Positions 10,067 to 20,959 of a stretch of DNA of 64,000 bases are shown in pieces. Under the pieces are notes generated by a model. The model saw only the letters and a program-made list of their open reading frames with translations. It had not been told where the DNA came from and made no database searches. Position numbers and translations under genes: made by a program. Within the stretch, counting starts at the first letter, position 1. Every line of letters starts with the position of its first letter. The stretch comes from Dendrocalamus latiflorus (lineage: Eukaryota > Streptophyta > Magnoliopsida > Poales > Poaceae). The stretch is from the NCBI GenBank assembly GCA_017311315.1, contig CM029609.1, positions 41,541,969 through 41,605,968 of the forward strand, given 5' to 3'.

Positions 10067-13000
10067 CTGCACCAACGTGACATTCTCATTGCATCAACTA
10101 AACAACATATTTTGCAGAATGCGCCCACTCAGTCACTTCTGGGTGTTGTCAACAGCATCCTTGATGAGAGCATCGAGAGGAAGAATGGTCAAATACCTTA
10201 TGTAGGCTTCTCAGAAAAGCAATGTAGTTAGATTCTTCTTTCCATATTTAAGAGATTTGACGATGTATGTGTTAACACCTTTCCTTGTGTAAATCAATGC
10301 AAATATTTCATTGTAGCGCATTGCTTGCTTGCTGAGAAAGGTCATAGTTGAGATTGAAAGGCGTATTTCTACTCAGGCTGGGCATATACGAAATGTAAGA
10401 TAAATAATTATTCATATTTATTTTCGTACTGGATTAGTCCATTGTGATCTCTTGTCTGCAGCAAAATAACCTGATTAAAGCTCGTGAAGAGAAGTATCAG
10501 TCAAGGATAAGAGTGCTAGAGGCACTAGCAGGTGGGGCAAGCGGGCTAACACATGTAAATTCTAGCACCTTCTCTGGGCCATCTATCTCTGGGTTGCTTT
10601 TGCCAGAATTTTGTATACTTCATGTAAATTGTCTACCTTCTATTTGTCTAAATAAGTTTAAAGCTCCTCCTGTCTCCAGTAAATGATAAAATAATGGGCA
10701 AAATGACTGTAATAGCATAATTCCATTTGTTTATTTTTATAGCATAGCTTAAAACTCTGTAAATAATGACAATCCGTGCATTTGAATGACTATAGCTTTA
10801 GCGTCAATGGAGAGATTTAATTCATTTCTTTATGAAAGTCAACTCTTATGATGCAGATGGAGAAAGACAAGCTCGAAGACAAAGGGCAACTAGCAGAGGA
10901 AGATATGGCTAGGTTGATGAAATACCAGGAAGATGTGGCTAGATTGATGAAAGAAAAGGAAGATATGGTTAGGTTGCTCAAGGAGAAGGAGGATATGGTT
11001 AGATTGTTGAAGGAGAAGGAAGATATGGTTAGATTGTTGAAGGAGAAGGAAGATATGATTGACTTGAAAAAAGTCAAGACTGAAGAAACACAACGAATAG
11101 CTGATGAGGATAAAGATAGGTCACTGAAGGAGAAAGATAGGTTACTAAAGGAGATGGATGATAGTGTACGTAGATTGACAAAGGAGAAGGAAGAGATGGT
11201 TAGGTTGTTGAAGGAGAAGGAAGATATAATTAGACTGATGAAGGAGAAGAATGATATGATTAGGTCAATAGAGAAGGAAGATACAGTTAAGTTGGAAAAA
11301 GACAATATGGAGGATATAAAGCAAATAACAGATGACGATAAAGATAGGTTGATTAAGCAGAACAATGATATCGTGGTTAGGTTGACAGAGGAGAAGGAAG
11401 AGATGATTAGGTTGCTGAAAGAGAAGGAAGATATAATTAGATTGATGAAGGAGAAAGAAGACATGTTCTTGTCAATGAAGGAGAAGGAAGACAAGGTTGA
11501 CTTGAAGAAAGGTAATGTTGAAAACAGGAAGCAATCAACAGATGAAGATGCAGACAAATCAATTAAGGAGAAGGGTGACATAATTAGGTTGATGAAAGAA
11601 AAGGAGGATGGTAACAATACAATTATGAAACTTAAGCTGGAATTAGAAGCATTAAGATCATCATATGGGGAGAGCTCCAAGTTGTTAGAATCAAAGAAGG
11701 AAGATATAGTTAAACTTCTCACAGACAAGGAAAACAATGACAGTATAATTTTGCAACTCAGGCAAGAGCTTGAAGAAACAAAAAGATTGCATGAGGCACA
11801 CAGTCAGCAATTAGAGACCAGGGCTGCCCAAGTAAATAACGAGTTGGAGCAGAGGATAAAAGAAGTAGAGCTCATGTTAGAAGATTCTACCAAGAGAATA
11901 AGAGAACTTGAGGAATTATCTGAATCTAGAAACCAATTTTGGAAGCATAAGGAAGTAGTGCTCAACCAATTTGTGGGTTTGCAAATACAGAATGTTCAGG
12001 TATTAGTCAAATCACTTCCTTTTCTTGTTTGTTTCTTTGGAGAGTTCCTAAATTCTGTAGTTAAGTCAAAAGTGTTCTGTTTTATCAGGATTTGAGGCTA
12101 TCTTCCATTTCTGTTAGGCATGAAATCCTAAATTGTCAGAAAAAATGGTTTGAAGAACTAGCTGGCCTTGGTAAGAATGAACTCTTTGACTAGTTATGGC
12201 TCACATTTACATAAACTTATTTTCATCAATAGATGACAACTAATATTGTCAATTGCATTATTTTGATAGGACAAAACCTTAAGGTGGTAACAAATGCTGC
12301 AGAAAAATATCATGCGGCTCTTGCAGAAAACAGAAAAATGTTCAATGAGATCCAGGAACTAAAAGGTACCTACGTGAACTACAATCACCAGTTCATTTCG
12401 CCTGGTTGATTATATTAACTTAATATAGTGCAGCTCAAAAATATTAGCTTAACATAGTATTACTGAGCAGGAAATATCAGAGTCTATTGTCGGATAAGAC
12501 CTTTTCAACCTGGTGAGGATGAGAAGTCCACTTCAGTTGAATATATTGGTGACAATGGTGAAATGGTTTTATCAAACCCTACAAAACAGGGAAAGGAAGG
12601 GGGCAAGAACTTCACATTTAACAAAGTTTTTGGCCCTACCACTACACAAGGTACTCATGACAATGAAATCTATGCAAGGATTTTTTTTCATAATAGTGTT
12701 GTATGGTATACATTGGGTTCCTTATCCCTCTTCTTTTGTTAATAGATGTGGTCTTCAAGGACATTCAGCCACTAATTAGATCAGTTCTTGATGGTTACAA
12801 TGTTTGCATTTTTGCATATGGTCAAACTGGATCAGGAAAAACGTACACTATGGTATGAAGCCCTAAGCAAGAAATTTTGGCTTCTTTATTTCTTTTTGCA
12901 TGTGAAGATTTCTCTACAGTCACCGATGTGCTTACAATACCTTGTTTCTATCAATTTCTCAGATGGGGCCTGAAAAGGCAACTGAGAAGGAATGGGGTGT

Positions 13001-15384
13001 CAATTATAGAGCACTAAATGACCTTTTCAATATCTCCCATGATAGACGAGACACAATCACATATGAACTTGGTGTTCAAATGATTGAGATCTACAATGAG
13101 CAAGTCCGTGATCTCCTTGGTAGTGGTGGTTCACAGAAGAAATATCCTTTTTGTCCAGACTTGCATTACTATTGCCTTCCAGTGAATAGTAGATTGCATG
13201 TGTTTTCTGCAAGTTCTAACTGATATTTATCCATTTTTTTTGTGCATTTTGGATTCCTCTGGTAATATTATTAGAAGAAAGTGTTTGAACTGGGTCTAGA
13301 TAAAAACTTGCAACTTTTAGTTGGGTACGCCAGTCATTCTTCATCAGAGTATAGTATCATCATCTTGCTTGTAGGAATTCAATCCATTGCTTTTTGCAGA
13401 CAGAAATGATGTAAAGAACATCCCCTTTTTCTTAACTTGCACACACTAGGGATTCAGAATACCACCCAGCCAAATGGACTTGCTGTGCCTGACGCAACAA
13501 TGTGTCCTGTGACCTCAACTTCTCATGTTATTGACCTAATGCAGACAGGGCACAACAATAGAGCCATGAGTGCAACAGCTTTGAATGAGAGAAGCAGCAG
13601 ATCTCACAGGTAGGTTACTCGTGTTATTTCTCATTTTCTTGAGGAAGAGACCTTATTAGTGAGTAATTTCCTGCAGTGTTGTGACCATTCATGTCCGAGG
13701 CCAGGATTTAAAAACCAGAAACATTTTACGTGGCGCTCTACATCTTGTGGACCTTGCTGGAAGTGAGAGGGTGGACCGTTCTGCGGTTACAGGAGACAGG
13801 CTTAAAGAAGCACAACACATCAACAAGTCTTTGGCTGCTCTCGGGGATGTTATATTTTCTTTATCACAAAAGAATGCACATGTACCATACAGAAATAGCA
13901 AGCTTACGCAAGTCTTGCAAACTTCTCTGGGTATTCTCCTTCACTAAAGAACTATTTTACAATACATCATTACATGTCATATATAGTTTCTTGACATCCA
14001 AAGTTTCATATGCAGGCGGGCATGCAAAGACCCTAATGTTTGTGCAGGTCAACCCAGATGTTTCATCTTACACAGAGACTTTAAGTACTTTGAAATTTGC
14101 AGAACGAGTGTCTGGGGTGGAACTAGGTGCTGCAAGGACCACTAAGGAGGGCAAAGATGTCAGAGAACTGATGGATCAGGTTACCAATCCACCCCCCCCC
14201 CCCCCCCCCCACCACCACCACCACACACACACACACTTATATCCGCGCCAAGCGATAAATACAAAGTGATAAATGCAACACATTAGCATAATGATCTAAG
14301 TATTGAGTTGTGCAAAGAAATCAAGAATGTCGTACTGGAATGTCAAGTTCAAAACACTATGTCTTGTAGGCAATAGAATTTTATTCATAATGAAATACAA
14401 TTACAGTTGTTGCCATGTAATGTTTCAACTTACAGCTTTCGCTGCTCAAAGATACTATTTCAAAGAAGGATGATGAAATCGACCGGCTGCAACTTCTCAA
14501 TACTAGCACCTCCAGATTGAAGTCCACCAAACAAGCTGATTCCCTATTGAAGCATTCATCCTCTTCACCGGGCATGGCATGTCTTGGGAAGGCCACAAGT
14601 GTTGGCAGTGGGGCAGCTTCTGATCTCGATAACTTCTCTGACACAAGTGACAGGCAATCTGAAGCTGGGTCCATTCTCTCTGTTGATCCTGAGGTTTCTG
14701 GCCTTGGCGATGTTGACTCTGACGGGAGGTTAAGTGATGCATCTGATGGCGGTATTTCTGCGGGTGCAGAAACTGATAGTTCAGCAATCAGTATGGTGGA
14801 CCAAGAGCAAGAGACAACGTCTAGCGCTGCAAAAGAGCGGTTGTGAGTACTTCCAGTTCCCCATAGTCTGAGACTTGCTAATATTTTCATTCATTTACAT
14901 ATTTAGTGTGTACAAATTTTGCAATAAGTGGAGTTTTTGCCGTGATTCTATCTATTATTTGTGATTTCCTCATCTTTTCTCCTGTAGGACTAAAGCAGTA
15001 TCTCGAGTTCAGAAGTTGACGGTCCCAAAAGCATCAAGCTTGCGGCCTAAACCAAGAGATCCTCCTGCTCCTAAATCCTCAGGTAAAATGCCCTAAGTTT
15101 GCATTTCGATTACAACTCAACTTTCTGAAAATGCAAAGCTTGAGGAAACGATGCTTGGGAGAAATGGAACTGAGTATGACAACAATAATTTTACAGATAA
15201 TCCACTCCTAATCTGAATAAGAGAACATATATAGTATGTAGTGAAAAGATATTTACGACAGGATTTGGTTGTACAGCTTATTTTATGTTTTATTATTACA
15301 GCAGCAACAGGTGTGCGAAGAAGTACAATCACTCAAGCAACTCCCTCAGCAAGAGCTACTAGCACTTCGAAACGAGGACCATAG
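9024..15384 (+). CDS. kinesin-14 with calponin-homology domain (KCH-type)
   Basis: The exons are 9024-9063, 9217-9467, 9570-9738, 9847-9974, 10118-10201, 10317-10394, 10462-10554, 10857-11999, 12089-12170, 12270-12365, 12471-12650, 12746-12852, 12963-13141, 13445-13609, 13677-13930, 14016-14179, 14436-14842, 14988-15082 and 15302-15384. All phases agree; the product is 1265 aa. Residues about 14-120 form a CH domain (actin binding in this class). Residues 282-662 are a long charged stalk. The motor begins near 721 (NIRVYCRIRPF) with the P-loop GQTGSGKT at 807-814, SSRSH near 932 and DLAGSE at 957-962. The neck-before-motor order marks a minus-end-directed kinesin-14. The ATG in MSLRDPNNAAPDP was chosen because its exon splices in phase. 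Intron 13 is AT-AC. The exon-8 decad repeats are unusual. Function in nuclear or division-plane positioning is known for rice KCH relatives; it is inferred here. Confidence 0.93.
10033..10061. repeat. (GA)n microsatellite in kinesin intron 4
   Basis: A GA run follows GGGG in the intron between the exons ending 9974 and starting 10118. Confidence 0.95.
10893..11615 (+). repeat. 30-bp coding repeats (decapeptide KEKEDMVRLL) in kinesin exon 8
   Basis: Five to six consecutive decapeptides of the type KEKEDMVRLL occur at residues about 296-348. A longer unit of about 70 residues follows, itself ending in such decads, about two and a half times (anchors RIADEDKDRSLKEKD, QITDDDKDRLIKQN, STDEDADKSIKEKG). 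The frame is intact throughout and the matching antisense frame of 306 aa is a shadow. Confidence 0.9.
13142..13444 (+). other. U12-type AT-AC intron in the kinesin motor domain
   Basis: The donor reads ATATCCTTT, matching the minor-spliceosome consensus. A branch-site match TTTCTTAAC lies at 13428-13436 and the intron ends CAC at 13444. Joining AA|A gives QKKLGIQNTTQPNG, the expected kinesin-14 sequence, whereas GT-AG choices here break the frame or remove conserved residues. Confidence 0.88.
14192..14236. repeat. poly-C / (CCA)n / (CA)n tract in kinesin intron 16
   Basis: About 19 consecutive C residues are followed by CCA and then CA repeats, all within the intron that starts at 14180. 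Confidence 0.95.
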
Positions 15385-16409
15385 ATCAAGTTTCCTAATC
15401 ATTTAGCCAAACCACTTCCCAGTTTCTTTTATTTTTGTATAGTTCTTTCAGAAAGGTTTCTCCTGTTATCACGATGTCTGCAACATTGACGCTGCCATCT
15501 GATTTTCTTGTGCCAGTTAGTGAATTTTGTATTGGCTGGATAGTTCGTTGTTGTTTCTTTTTAAAAAAAAATGTAAAGAAGGTACAAGTCTAATGTGTGT
15601 ATATGACGTTACCACGTCACAAGATGAGAAATCTTTGTTGAATATTTAGTAGAAACAGTAGAAGAATTCGATTGGACGAAATTGAATGTAAGTTCTGATT
15701 GTTTTTTATGGAGTATGCAAATTCAGATCGCGGCACAGTTTCAGTTCGGAGTTCCTTTTTTAGTAGCTAGCTATACGTGCAGAGTTGGATGGGTTGAAAA
15801 GATTTGGTTATTTCTCTTTACTACGATAAACAGACAACAAAATGAGATTGGTATGAAACATGTAGAACTGAGTATGGGAGGGAAGAGGGGTGAATAGTGC
15901 CTTTAAATTTTCTTCTTTACTCTAATAGCTACAGAACTATGAAAATCAGAATGAGAAGCTAACACTAAAGCTTGAAAAACAAGAACGTGCAATGAAAATA
16001 CAAACACACAAGCATACTAAAGCCTCGAGCTAAAGAAGGCAAAATATTGGAAAAGCACAGTCCCACCGGTTAGACCTCTTAGTAGAGGCGGTCAGACCTC
16101 TGAACTGGGGCAGTTAGACCGGATGAACTGGTAAACAGTAAAATTAGCCTATGATCAGCAAAATTAACTCAGTTTCAAAACCAAAAATCCATATAAGTAA
16201 AGTCAGCCTGATTTGAAAACAAAAAAATATATGTAAATTTTGATCCGTGGATCTAAACGACTTAAAATTTGTCATGCATTTTCTCTAGGATGGCACAAAC
16301 ATATTTCAATCAACGATCGAGAAAAATTGTTAACAAAGTTATGGCATTTTTCCATTTAAAGAAAATTTAAACTAAAATGGGCAAAAAAAAAAGAAAACGA
16401 TAAATAAAA
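15385..16409. other. kinesin 3' UTR and downstream intergenic DNA
   Basis: The first few hundred bases are presumably 3' UTR. Around 16055-16140 there are GGTTAGACC/GGTCAGACC motifs of the kind seen beside copy B, suggesting that the repeat element starts here. No gene is supported. Confidence 0.4.
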
Positions 16410-17625
16410 CTTACTCGTGAGTGGAGGATAGTCGAGATAACTCTAAATGTATTCCCACAAGCAAGAACACCAAAAAAATCAAGGCAAAAATAAATTGAAA
16501 CAAGAAAGCACCCAGGAAATCAAATCCAAATAAAATTGGGCAACTACGTAAACTTGCCAAATCCGATACCTATATGAATAGAGATTGATTTTTAAGGTAC
16601 ATTTCTATTACTTACTCGTCCTTACTATCCAGCAACATCAAAAAGGAGAGAGAAGATCAAAATAAACCAAATCAAGAACTAATCAACCAAAACAAAGATG
16701 GATCCATGAGAGATAAACAAATTTGATATTTTGCTACTTGAGGATGAAGATTCTACAACCACTCCATTTAAAGAACAAGAGAGCACATCACAACATTCAT
16801 ACTTCTCAAACGCTAACCCTAGAATACTTGGCTTCAATAATCAAAGGTTGGATGATTAACTAACAAATATCCATCCAACCTGTTAAATAGATAGGCAACC
16901 AGCACATATCTAACCCTAATAGATACTATCCATTTAGCACATATAGAAAAACCCGTTAACCCCATACAACCCAGATTTTACTTATATATTACACTTATGC
17001 ATATTTTTCAAAGCATATAAGTCCGAATTTGCTAAATTCTTAGCCTCTGATCTAATTTGATCTACTCAATTTCTCCTTGATCTAAACCATTTTTCCAAGT
17101 GCAGCTCAAGCGCCATAGTTTTGATCCAAGATGTTTTTGGTATTTTGATTAACTTACCAAAATACTCTTTTTAGACTTGATCTTCATCTTTCCTTGTAAG
17201 CAATAATTATGCTTACCACGTGTAAATACATCACTAACTTGCCACATGTTGACAAATCTTCCATGTTTTGGTTCCATTAGACCATGCCTCATTTGGACTG
17301 ATTAACCTATATGGTGCAACCCATCGCTCGAACTTTCCTTTAATATTTTGCGCTTTTATTGTGTCATGCTTGAGCTTAGCCATCTCTCTCGGTATTCTTG
17401 ATCGTTCTGGGCCTTGGCTTCTATATGAGCGTAGCCCTGATCCCTGCCGTTGACTATGGTTGACTCCAAGTTTTCTTACACATCCAAAAGTTAAGAAATC
17501 ATTTTTAGGCATAAGTTCATTATAACTTGACCCACGTTAGTTAAAATATATATCATACAACATATATATACTGACCTAGGTCAAACTAAATCACACCGTG
17601 ACTCAATTTCCCAAAAACCCAAATT
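16410..17625. repeat. diverged dispersed repeat, copy B (right of the kinesin gene)
   Basis: This aligns with 5920-7125 in the same orientation over about 1.2 kb. It is followed at 17640-17760 by CCGGTCAAACCG-type inverted motifs, paralleling the motif cluster after copy A. No intact reading frame is present. Confidence 0.65.
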
Positions 17626-17828
17626 GGCTGAAGCAACACAACACAGCCGGTCAAACCGCCAATCCTAGCTGGTCTAACCGGCCTAGATGTGGCGATCAGA
17701 CTGACTGTCTGGCCGCTAGTGGCAGCTGTGATCGCCACATTTGGCTGGTCAGACAGATAAGTCTAACAACCACTCTAAAAAACAGCAATTTTGCAAAACA
17801 AAATCTACACCCCTATAAAATAACAATG

Positions 17829-19703
17829 TGATGGACCATGTGGAGGTGACCCCGTGTGTGTGTTGAGTATTTGACATCGGTATTAGGAAAATCGAGTTTG
17901 GTTTGTGTGGTTTGGACTATGTCGTTGCGCGGTGCAATCGGCTTCGATCGGACTTGGTCGAACTAGGTCGAACGTACTTAAGTAGTTTATTTTTCGCTTC
18001 GATCGGTTTGGGCTTTGAGTATTTCTTCTGATGGTAATGTATGATTACATGTGTCGAGCGGGGCTATGTGATGTATTTCTTGTCTGTGATGGCTGCAGGA
18101 CGTCAGGTGGAGTCGTGGCGATGCACGTGATGACCGGACTAGGCGCGGGCGGTGCCGAGGTCAGAACGGTCGAGGTGTGCCGAAGACGGCGAGGACTCGA
18201 GGTGGCTGCGTGGCTTGGAAGGCAAGGAATGGGGAAGCTTCTTGCAAGGTGCGCGAGGGGCGTTTTGGTGAATACGCAAAACTGCACTAAAGGAAGTGGA
18301 TTGTGGATAAAGCGCCATGAGTTGTTGAGAGCTAATGGGTAAAGTGTGTTACAAACCCATTAGTGGAGGCTATAAATAGAGAGGTGTTCTCTAGTGTTGA
18401 AATTGAGAGAGTGGATGTAAGAGTTAGGGTTTTATTTAGTTCTCTCCATGCATGAAAATGAGTGTATGAAAAATAAGAGATGGATTAGGGTTTTGCTTCT
18501 AATCTTTGTTTGTTGAGAAAGAGAGAAAGAGAGAAGGTGAGAGGTTCTCTCTATGCTCTCCAGACGTATGGGGATGTAGGGTTTGATTGGTGAAATGAAA
18601 TGGATTGGTTGTGTTTAGTTTCTTGCCTCAGTTTCTTTGCTTGAGATGTTATGGTGATCTATCTCCTTTTGTTTTGGTTTGTCTTCTCAGTCCAGCAGCT
18701 ACTAGTCTTCTTTTGCTTGAGTAATTTCATTTCTTGACTTGCTCTGGGCGTGGATAATTCTCAAAGTCATGTGACTAATTTGTTCCTGAAGGGCAATATG
18801 TTGACTTGAAGATTACTCTCGTATCTCTGTTTTTATTTTTTGCCTCAAGATTCTTCATCTGTGGCGTGCCCACTGATTTTTCTTCTTATTTTTGCCTTCC
18901 TACTTCTGCATCTTCCTTTCTGTCTTCAGTAAAAGAAATATTGCCGTGTTTATTCTTTCATTTCCTTCGGCATACTCCAGTTTCTGCAGTTCCCTGTTCA
19001 TTCGGCAATCTCAGTCCATTCTATCTCTTATCTGGCAGTGAACCAATGCAGTTTTTGCCGCTGCTTTTCTTCTCTTGGCTGTCCACTTTAGTAGTACTAT
19101 TCTCCCTTTTTCAGCAGGGTGCAGTTGGCAAGATCTTTAAGAACTTGTAGTTGTCGGCAGCAGTGTTTCCCCTTATATTTTTTAGCTGCAGTTTTTAGTT
19201 CTTTCGGTTTCTTTTGTTCTCAGTTTTTGGCAGCTCTTATTGACTGCGTTTTCAGCTTTATCTCTTTCTTTTTCATGCTGCCTTTGGTCTGATTTCTGCT
19301 GCCCCATTCTCTGTTTTTGTCAAAAGGCAGAGTGCTGTTTTCAGTCTTGTGCTGAAATTTTTGGGCAGCAAGCTGCTGCAGTTTGCAGTCAACTTTCTTG
19401 TGCTCGGTTTGCATTTTTTTGTGATTCGTTTTCAGCTGCAGTAGGTATGATTCTTGCGGCCAGAATTTCACCCGAGAAGATTATGTGCTCTCTGATTTTT
19501 CTTGATCTCGTCTATATGCTTTCAGCTTCTACAATTTACTTGACAACGATAGTCCTTGTTAGCTCTCTGGCTTGATTTACTTTCTTGGAATGCTTTGCTC
19601 TATTTTTATAGTTTCCGGAAAGTTGAGATTTTTGTGAATACTTTGGGGACGATTTTTAATTTGGCACCATTCACCCTCCTCTGTTGCCGTTTCCGATCCA
19701 ACA
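17829..19703 (+). mobile_element. 1.9-kb solo LTR with perfect 5-bp target duplication
   Basis: The stretch begins TGATGGACCATG and ends CCGATCCAACA, and is flanked on both sides by CAATG (17824-17828 and 19704-19708). A good TATA box (CTATAAATAG) lies at 18370-18379, as expected for an LTR promoter. The end CATTCACCCTCC...CCAACA resembles 3' ends of grass LTRs. No second LTR, primer site or polyprotein is present, so it is most simply a solo LTR left by recombination. The 103-aa frame at 18031-18342 inside it is not supported as a gene. Confidence 0.8.
18370..18379 (+). promoter_or_regulatory. TATA box of the solo LTR
   Basis: CTATAAATAG in an otherwise mixed-composition region of the LTR, about 540 bp from its start. 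Confidence 0.55.
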
Positions 19704-19708
19704 CAATG

Positions 19709-20131
19709 ATTCATCATAATATAACTCTAAATGTTCTCATATAGTCTTTCACATGTGCTGCTTCACATTGATGCAATGATTTCTGACTAGTTAATATTAA
19801 ATTCCCATGTATTTTATATGTTTGAGAAGCTGCCCCTGTATTTCTTACTCGTTTCGTCTGTTTGTGATTATAAGAGCATGTGTAATGCTCTGTCATGGGC
19901 GATCACTAGCTATTTACGTAGGATGAGAGGTGTCATATAAAGTTACAGTAGCTTCAACTAATTCGCGTGGATCCAGTCTAAAAGCAAGCAACTTCTTTGT
20001 GAGTGTATTGGAGAGCTATATCGTAGCTTCATTTCAGATTTTTTTTTTAGTATCCATCTTGAAGATACTATGCATTGGTATGGTGGTGTAGCTTCGCTTC
20101 GGAATTTATGAACCTATCGTGAAGTTAGTTC
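19709..20131. other. intergenic DNA split by the Copia insertion
   Basis: AT-rich DNA without a reading frame. It continues to the right of the Copia element at 25397. The phrase AGAGCATGTGTAATGCTCT (19872-19890) resembles a MITE end, but I could not find its partner. Confidence 0.35.
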
Positions 20132-20136
20132 GTACC

Positions 20137-20265
20137 TGTTAGAGATATATGTATAGTTTGTTATTCCCCATTGTTATGAGGGGTTCTTTGCATATTTACC
20201 ACCTGTACCTTGTGTATATATACTGGCCCATTGGCCTCATATGAATATATGCGCTATTCATAACA
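20137..20265 (+). repeat. 5' LTR of the Copia element
   Basis: It runs from TGTTAGAGATAT to TTCATAACA and contains GTATATATACTGG as a TATA-like element. No difference from the 3' LTR was seen. Confidence 0.97.
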
Positions 20266-20278
20266 TGGTATCAGAGCC
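20266..20278 (+). other. primer binding site (tRNA-iMet)
   Basis: TGGTATCAGAGCC immediately follows the 5' LTR, the usual plant Copia primer site. Confidence 0.93.
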
Positions 20279-20843
20279 AAAACTAGGGTTTTGGTTTACC
20301 TAGGGTTTCGCGCCGTCGCCGGCCTCCCTGCGCCGCCGCCGCCGCCGTCGCCGACTCCCGGCCTCCGCCGTGCCGTCGGCCCCGCCCGACTCCCACCCGG
20401 TCGCCTCGCCGGCCTCCTCCGCTGCTGCCGTCCCCGCCGGCCTCCTCTGCTCCCACTCGGCCGCCAGATCCGCCGGCCTCCTCCATCGCCGCTGCTGGCC
20501 GCTTTCCATGCCCGAGGCCGCCGCTCCGCCTCCTCTGCCCGAGACCGGCTCCCCCGCGCCTCCCCGCGCCACCGCCCAGGCCATCGCCAGATCCGCGCCG
20601 GCCTCCACCGCTGCCGTCCCCGCGCCTCCATCGCCGCTGCCGTCGGCCGCCTGGTCGCCGTCTTCGCCCGAGGCAGGCCGCCGAAGTAGGCCGCGGAGCC
20701 GCCGCCGTCGGCTGCCCCCGCCGGACTCCGGTCCGCCCGGAGCCCCGCCGTCGGCCGCCCCCGCCGGACTCTGGTCCGCTCGCCCCTGACCGAGGCCTCC
20801 CTCGGTCGGCTTTGTAAGGCCGGTCGGTTTGACCGGTCAAAAG

Positions 20844-20874
<31 letters not shown>

Positions 20875-20959
20875 AATGTCGTTCTAACCGCCGCGCCGTT
20901 CAGCGCCGCCTGTTAGACTTCGTTGCCTTGGTCGCCGCGCCGTCCAGCGCCGCCTACCA
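20279..20959 (+). other. GC-rich leader of the Copia element
   Basis: About 550 bp are dominated by CCGCCG, GCCGGCCTCC and similar words, followed by GGTTTGACCGGTCAAA and three A-rich stretches just before gag. The leader keeps open low-complexity frames on both strands (for example 20291-20689 + and 20283-20840 -) that I regard as composition effects. Confidence 0.7.

Noticed and set aside
10817..11737. 306-aa open frame antisense to kinesin exon 8
   Set aside because: It mirrors the repetitive charged coding exon and is Ser/Leu/Phe-rich low complexity; a shadow of the real frame.
13091..13230. Read-through of kinesin exon 13 into YPFCPD as the protein end
   Set aside because: The frame ends soon after and loses the rest of the motor. 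The AT-AC intron restores the conserved sequence.
5920..17625. The two flanking direct repeats as LTRs of one giant retrotransposon containing the kinesin
   Set aside because: The repeats are strongly diverged, lack TG...CA ends and primer sites, and the kinesin has 18 introns, which rules out retroposition.
18031..18342. 103-aa frame with several Cys residues
   Set aside because: It spans sequence inside a solo LTR bounded by a target duplication and lacks any family signature.
20283..20868. 185- and 190-aa Gly/Arg-rich frames on the - strand
   Set aside because: They arise from the GC-rich repetitive leader of the Copia element; several frames are open at once, so composition explains them.
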